Positions 62,708 through 64,000 of a DNA stretch of 64,000 bases are shown in pieces. Position 1 is the stretch's first letter, and each line of letters starts with the position of its first letter. Origin of the DNA: CAZBWS01 sp964495705. Its GTDB lineage: Bacteria; Pseudomonadota; Gammaproteobacteria; HTCC5015. The position numbers were made by a program, and so were the translations under genes. Below the pieces are notes generated by a model. It ran no database searches. It was not told where the DNA came from and saw only the letters and a list, made by a program, of their open reading frames with translations. The stretch lies in the NCBI GenBank assembly GCA_964495705.1, contig CAZBWS010000005.1, positions 1 to 64,000 of the forward strand, in the 5' to 3' direction.

Positions 62708-64000
62708 TTACCAGCGACGCTCAAACTTCTTACGTAGCAGTACGGCGAGGGCATTCATAAATACCAAGAAGCACAGCAATACGATGATGGCCGCAGAGGT
62801 GCGCTCTACAAAGCCGCGCTCGGGACTGTCCGACCACTGGAAAATTTGCATAGGTAATACGGTTGATGGATCGACAATACCTTGTGGCGCATCGACGATA
62901 AACGCCGCCATACCAATCATTAATAAGGGTGCTGTCTCACCCAGCGCTTGAGCCATACCGATGATGGTGCCGGTGAGCATGCCTGGCATCGCCAAGGGTA
63001 ATACGTGGTGAGTGACAACCTGCATAGGGGATGCGCCCATACCAATAGCCGCTTCACGGATAGACGGCGGCACAGATTTTAGCGCCGCTCGGGCCGAGAT
63101 AATAATCGTCGGCAAGGTCATCAGGGTTAGCACCATGCCGCCCACGAGTGGCGTAGAGCGAGGCAAGCCAAAGAAGCCAAGCAATACAGCCAAACCTAGT
63201 AGACCAAAGATAATGGATGGTACGGCCGCTAGATTATTGATGTTCACTTCAATCAGGTCGGTCCAGCGATTTTGCTTGGCAAATTCCTCTAGATAAACCG
63301 CCGCTGCCACGCCGATAGGGAAGGACAGCAGCAGGGTGACCATCAAAGTATAGAAAGAGCCTTTCACCGCGCCCCAAATACCCGCTAGCTCGGGCTCGCG
63401 GGAGTCGCCGTGAGTAAAGAACACGGTATTAAATTTCAGCTCAAGGTTGCCAGCGGCTTCCAGAGCGTCAATCCACACCAGCTGAAAATCTTTAATGCGA
63501 CGGTCGTCTTCGGGTAGCTTGCGATTGATGTGGCCCTTCATATAGGCGTCTACGTCATCGTCGGCCAGCACCCATACGCTGGTTGTTTTACCCAGCAGAC
63601 TGGGATCTTCTTCAAGCAAGTTACGCAGCTGAATATCAACACCAGAGCTAATCAGCTGATTGCGTGCACGTTTTTGCTTACGCCCAGATACTTCTGGGAA
63701 CAGTTTAGCGAGTGCATCTCGCGCTAAGCCGGTGAAATCAGCTTCCAGCATTTCATCTTCGTTATTAACGTCGGTGATTTCTAGCTCATCCGCATCATAG
63801 AAAATCTCTAGTTGGATTTCTGATTGCTGAAAGGCGGTATAGCCGTTACCAATAATGGTGCTAAATAGCAGCAACAAAAAGGCAATGCCAAAGCCGATAG
63901 AGATCAGGCCTAGGGCTTTGAATCGCTTTTCTTTGGCATAGCGCTTGGCTAGATTCGCTTCGATGATCTCAAAGCTACTGCTTTTCGCGGGTGTGCTGGT
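62708..64000 (-). CDS. pstA: Phosphate ABC transporter permease PstA, N-terminus cut by window edge
   Basis: The frame stays open to the right edge without a start codon, so at least 430 residues are encoded and the start lies outside. A shorter start at the TTG 63877 would fall inside the first membrane helix (LGLISIGFGIAFLLLLFSTII) and is rejected. After that helix comes a hydrophilic insert of about 130 residues (for example DPSLLGKTTSVWVLADDDVDAYMKG), probably periplasmic. Five helices with the permease loop RAALKSVPPSIREAAIGMGASPMQVVTHHVLP follow. E. coli PstA is about 296 residues and lacks this insert; long PstA forms are known in pseudomonads and marine relatives. Confidence 0.93.
   Translation of the reverse strand, partial: TSTPAKSSSFEIIEANLAKRYAKEKRFKALGLISIGFGIAFLLLLFSTIIGNGYTAFQQSEIQLEIFYDADELEITDVNNEDEMLEADFTGLARDALAKLFPEVSGRKQKRARNQLISSGVDIQLRNLLEEDPSLLGKTTSVWVLADDDVDAYMKGHINRKLPEDDRRIKDFQLVWIDALEAAGNLELKFNTVFFTHGDSREPELAGIWGAVKGSFYTLMVTLLLSFPIGVAAAVYLEEFAKQNRWTDLIEVNINNLAAVPSIIFGLLGLAVLLGFFGLPRSTPLVGGMVLTLMTLPTIIISARAALKSVPPSIREAAIGMGASPMQVVTHHVLPLAMPGMLTGTIIGMAQALGETAPLLMIGMAAFIVDAPQGIVDPSTVLPMQIFQWSDSPERGFVERTSAAIIVLLCFLVFMNALAVLLRKKFERRW

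Noticed and set aside
63877..63877. TTG at 63877 as the start of pstA
   Set aside because: It falls inside the first membrane helix and the frame continues upstream to the window edge with a typical N-terminal sequence.

Overview
The window reads as a chromosome segment of an aerobic, probably marine gammaproteobacterium. The sucA-sucB-lpd-sucC-sucD order and the lptD-surA-pdxA cluster are pseudomonad/Cellvibrionales-like. A CYP153-type alkane hydroxylase locus and a full nitrate assimilation locus suggest a hydrocarbon-using, nitrogen-scavenging lifestyle. No taxonomic marker is present, so this is inference. There are 49 protein genes (one cut by the right edge), one degenerate gene remnant, and one 100-N assembly gap at 35631-35730. 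I saw no rRNA, tRNA, CRISPR array, prophage or insertion sequence.

Layout. 0.2-6.2 kb (minus): a four-gene translationally coupled operon (outer-membrane barrel, GT2 synthase, GT-C glycosyltransferase, FAD/4Fe-4S membrane protein), divergent from manC (6.5-7.9 kb). 8.0-9.7 kb: exported rhodanese and an LpxR-type lipid A deacylase. 9.7-18.7 kb (minus): ferredoxin, CYP153 P450, ferredoxin reductase, katG, a TPP enzyme and an aldehyde dehydrogenase. A divergent AraC-type regulator (18.8-19.8 kb) has two 14-bp direct repeats 21 bp apart just before it. 19.8-24.4 kb (minus): pdxA, surA, lptD. 24.5-24.8 kb: degenerate coding remnant and a 20-bp perfect palindromic terminator. 24.9-32.6 kb (minus): 2-oxoglutarate dehydrogenase and succinyl-CoA synthetase. 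32.8-37.0 kb: molybdenum cofactor genes moaC-moaB (minus) and moaD-moaE-mobA-mobB-moeA (plus).

37.3-56.1 kb (plus) is a nitrate assimilation island: porin, NrtABC-type ABC importer, NarK-type transporter, PP2C phosphatase/protein kinase fusion, NasT antiterminator, NirBD nitrite reductase, NasA nitrate reductase, a DmsB-DmsC fusion, a Sel1 protein, ApbC/Mrp and MoaA. Four sigma-54 promoters with identical GG-GC spacing precede the porin, the NarK-type transporter, nasT and nirB, which implies nitrogen (NtrC-type) control. The NasA plus DmsB-DmsC pairing suggests that assimilatory nitrate reduction here is fed by quinol. 56.1-61.1 kb: TauE/SafE permease, a lipoxygenase with all iron ligands including the C-terminal Ile, and a membrane diguanylate cyclase. 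61.1-64.0 kb (minus): pstA (partial), pstB, phoU.

The most unusual signal is not a gene. The 9-mer ATGCGGATA (either strand) occurs at least 20 times where about 0.5 would be expected by chance. A 13-mer version, AGCCTATCCGCAT, occurs five times. The copies lie in several reading frames, on both strands, and as inverted pairs forming hairpins at gene ends. This resembles the DNA uptake sequences of Pasteurellaceae and Neisseriaceae but has a different sequence.
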